DNA from: Segetibacter sp. | GTDB lineage: Bacteria; Bacteroidota; Bacteroidia; Chitinophagales; Chitinophagaceae | DNA length: 5,308 nucleotides | Assembly (NCBI GenBank): GCA_030146445.1 | Contig: JASLBT010000081.1 | Location: 1 to 5,308, forward strand | Direction: 5' to 3' | Shown here: one piece after another, positions 4,353-5,308 of the stretch | How positions within the stretch are numbered: the first letter of the stretch is position 1 | Layout of the letters: the number at the start of each line of letters is the position of its first letter | Notes under the pieces: model-generated | The model's database searches: none | The model's input: only the letters and a program-made list of their open reading frames with translations | Told to the model about the DNA's origin: nothing | Made by a program: the position numbers and the translations under genes

Positions 4353-5308
4353 ATGGAGGGGGCTCAACAAATAAGTGAACTTTCAGCAGCGGCAAAAAAT
4401 GATGGAGTCAGCTTTGGGCCCCACACCAGATCACAGCACCCTCGCCTTTACGGAAAATGGGAATGGAAAGTTCAGGAGCCCACTATTTACTGTAGTACCG
4501 GATTACTGCAACTTTACGGAATACCCCCGGATGGAGAGCACTGGTTAAGCTCCACAACTTTTATGGAGCTTGTGCATCCGGATTACCGCGACTTATTTGA
4601 TCAGCAACTTTCCATTGCCAGGCAATCCGGTGAAACCGTTTTTGAGTACAAGATTATCACGTCGGCTGGGGAGGAAAAAACGATCAATTGCTGGACGGGG
4701 AGAATTGATGAACCGGGAGAGCCGCTCACGATCGAAGGAAATTGCTGGGATGTTACGCATATAAACAAGTCGGCTACGGCCAATGATCAGCTAATCCCGT
4801 CGCATCCTCATACGGAGTCCGTCGCCAAACTTGCAAGCTGGCAATGGCACCCGGCACTACACGAACTTACATTATCCGCAAACTTTTTTGCCTTACTCGA
4901 TATTAACCCGGATGAATTTGAAATGAGTTACGAGAACTTTGTTTCGCTGATTCATATCGAGGACCGGTTTAAAATGTTGCCCGTATTTGAACAACCTGCA
5001 GACCGAAACGGGGCTGTTGAACTCAGGATGGCGAAAAACACGACCAGCCAGGTTCATGTAAAATGCATTTACGAGTCGATTGAAACCGCTTTGGGAGATA
5101 AGATAGTCCTCGGAACACTGCAGGATATCACAGATGAAGTTGAATTAAGGCGGGAGCTGGAGGAAAAAAAACTATTTGCCGAACTGCTCTTCGATACTAG
5201 TATTGACCTGATTTCGGCTTACGATAAAAAGTCGCAGATCATCGCCTGGAACAAAACCTGCGAAGAAAGGTATGGGATTAAAAAAGAGGACGCGATTGGT
5301 AAAGAGGT
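4353..5308 (+). CDS. Multi-PAS sensor protein, probable histidine kinase, N-terminal part (runs off right edge)
   Basis: The frame from ATG 4353 stays open to the window end: 318 codons, truncated by the edge. No signal peptide or membrane helix is visible, so sensing is probably cytoplasmic. PAS fold 1 spans about 33-137 (GKWEW, then LLQLYGIPPD, FMELVHPDYRDLF, and WDVT at its end). PAS fold 2 spans about 158-262 (LASWQWH, FFALLDINPDEF, LIHIEDR, ending LQDITDE). A short charged coiled-coil linker (263-275, ELRRELEEKK) follows. PAS 3 begins at about 277 (ELLFDTSIDLISAYD, IIAWNKTCEERYGIKKEDAIGK) and is cut. The WxW start and xHPxD pattern of PAS 1 fit PAS_3-type folds. In Bacteroidota such serial PAS proteins most often end in HisKA/HATPase modules, but the output domain is outside the window and no ligand or cofactor site can be named. 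ATG 4353 is the first ATG after the in-frame stop at 4203; no Shine-Dalgarno is present. Confidence 0.85.
   Translation, partial: MEGAQQISELSAAAKNDGVSFGPHTRSQHPRLYGKWEWKVQEPTIYCSTGLLQLYGIPPDGEHWLSSTTFMELVHPDYRDLFDQQLSIARQSGETVFEYKIITSAGEEKTINCWTGRIDEPGEPLTIEGNCWDVTHINKSATANDQLIPSHPHTESVAKLASWQWHPALHELTLSANFFALLDINPDEFEMSYENFVSLIHIEDRFKMLPVFEQPADRNGAVELRMAKNTTSQVHVKCIYESIETALGDKIVLGTLQDITDEVELRRELEEKKLFAELLFDTSIDLISAYDKKSQIIAWNKTCEERYGIKKEDAIGKE

Noticed and set aside
4570..4783. Short frames at 4570-4764 (plus) and 4601-4783 (minus)
   Set aside because: Both lie within the first PAS domain of the larger continuous frame starting at 4353.
1..5308. Mobile elements, CRISPR arrays, tRNA/rRNA genes, defence systems
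   Set aside because: No transposase, terminal inverted repeats, spaced direct repeats, tRNA-like folds or rRNA sequence were seen on either strand.

Overview
The window looks like ordinary chromosomal sequence from a member of the Bacteroidota, probably a Cytophagia/Sphingobacteriia-type soil or water bacterium. This is inferred from moderate GC content, start codons without clear Shine-Dalgarno sequences and A/T-rich leaders. The right-hand end also carries a multi-PAS soluble sensor protein of a style common in that group. The genus cannot be fixed from sequence alone.

Left part, minus strand (2709 down to 1): four tightly packed genes read leftwards, with 6-nt gaps and an 8-nt overlap, so they are very probably one transcription unit. 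In transcription order they are a 93-aa DUF427 protein, a 460-aa FAD/NAD-linked disulfide oxidoreductase of the dihydrolipoamide dehydrogenase/mercuric reductase superfamily, a 322-aa OpuCA/ProV-type ATPase of an osmoprotectant (glycine betaine/choline) ABC importer, and the first 23 codons of what looks like its permease. The permease start is cut by the left edge and is easily missed. The ATPase can only begin at a TTG codon. A competing ATG that overlaps the previous stop codon begins a similar N-terminus but is out of frame.

Middle: a 195-bp divergent intergenic region (2710-2904) holds two inverted repeats and a possible 38-codon membrane microprotein ORF. It is followed on the plus strand by a complete 389-aa AI-2E family (PerM/TqsA-like) membrane transporter (2905-4074).

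Right part: a 278-bp intergenic gap contains a 14-bp perfect palindrome and no convincing terminator. After it, a plus-strand PAS-domain signalling protein begins at 4353 and runs off the right edge without a stop (318 codons visible, two PAS folds plus the start of a third). It is probably the sensor half of a histidine kinase, but no output domain is visible.

Taken together the region suggests osmotic and redox stress handling: solute import, a thiol/disulfide flavoenzyme, and a transporter family that includes some Na+/H+ antiporters. This theme is inference. I found no convincing new biological system. The points most worth checking are the start region of the ATPase, the unexpected co-transcription of a flavoenzyme with an osmolyte importer, and the structured divergent intergenic region.
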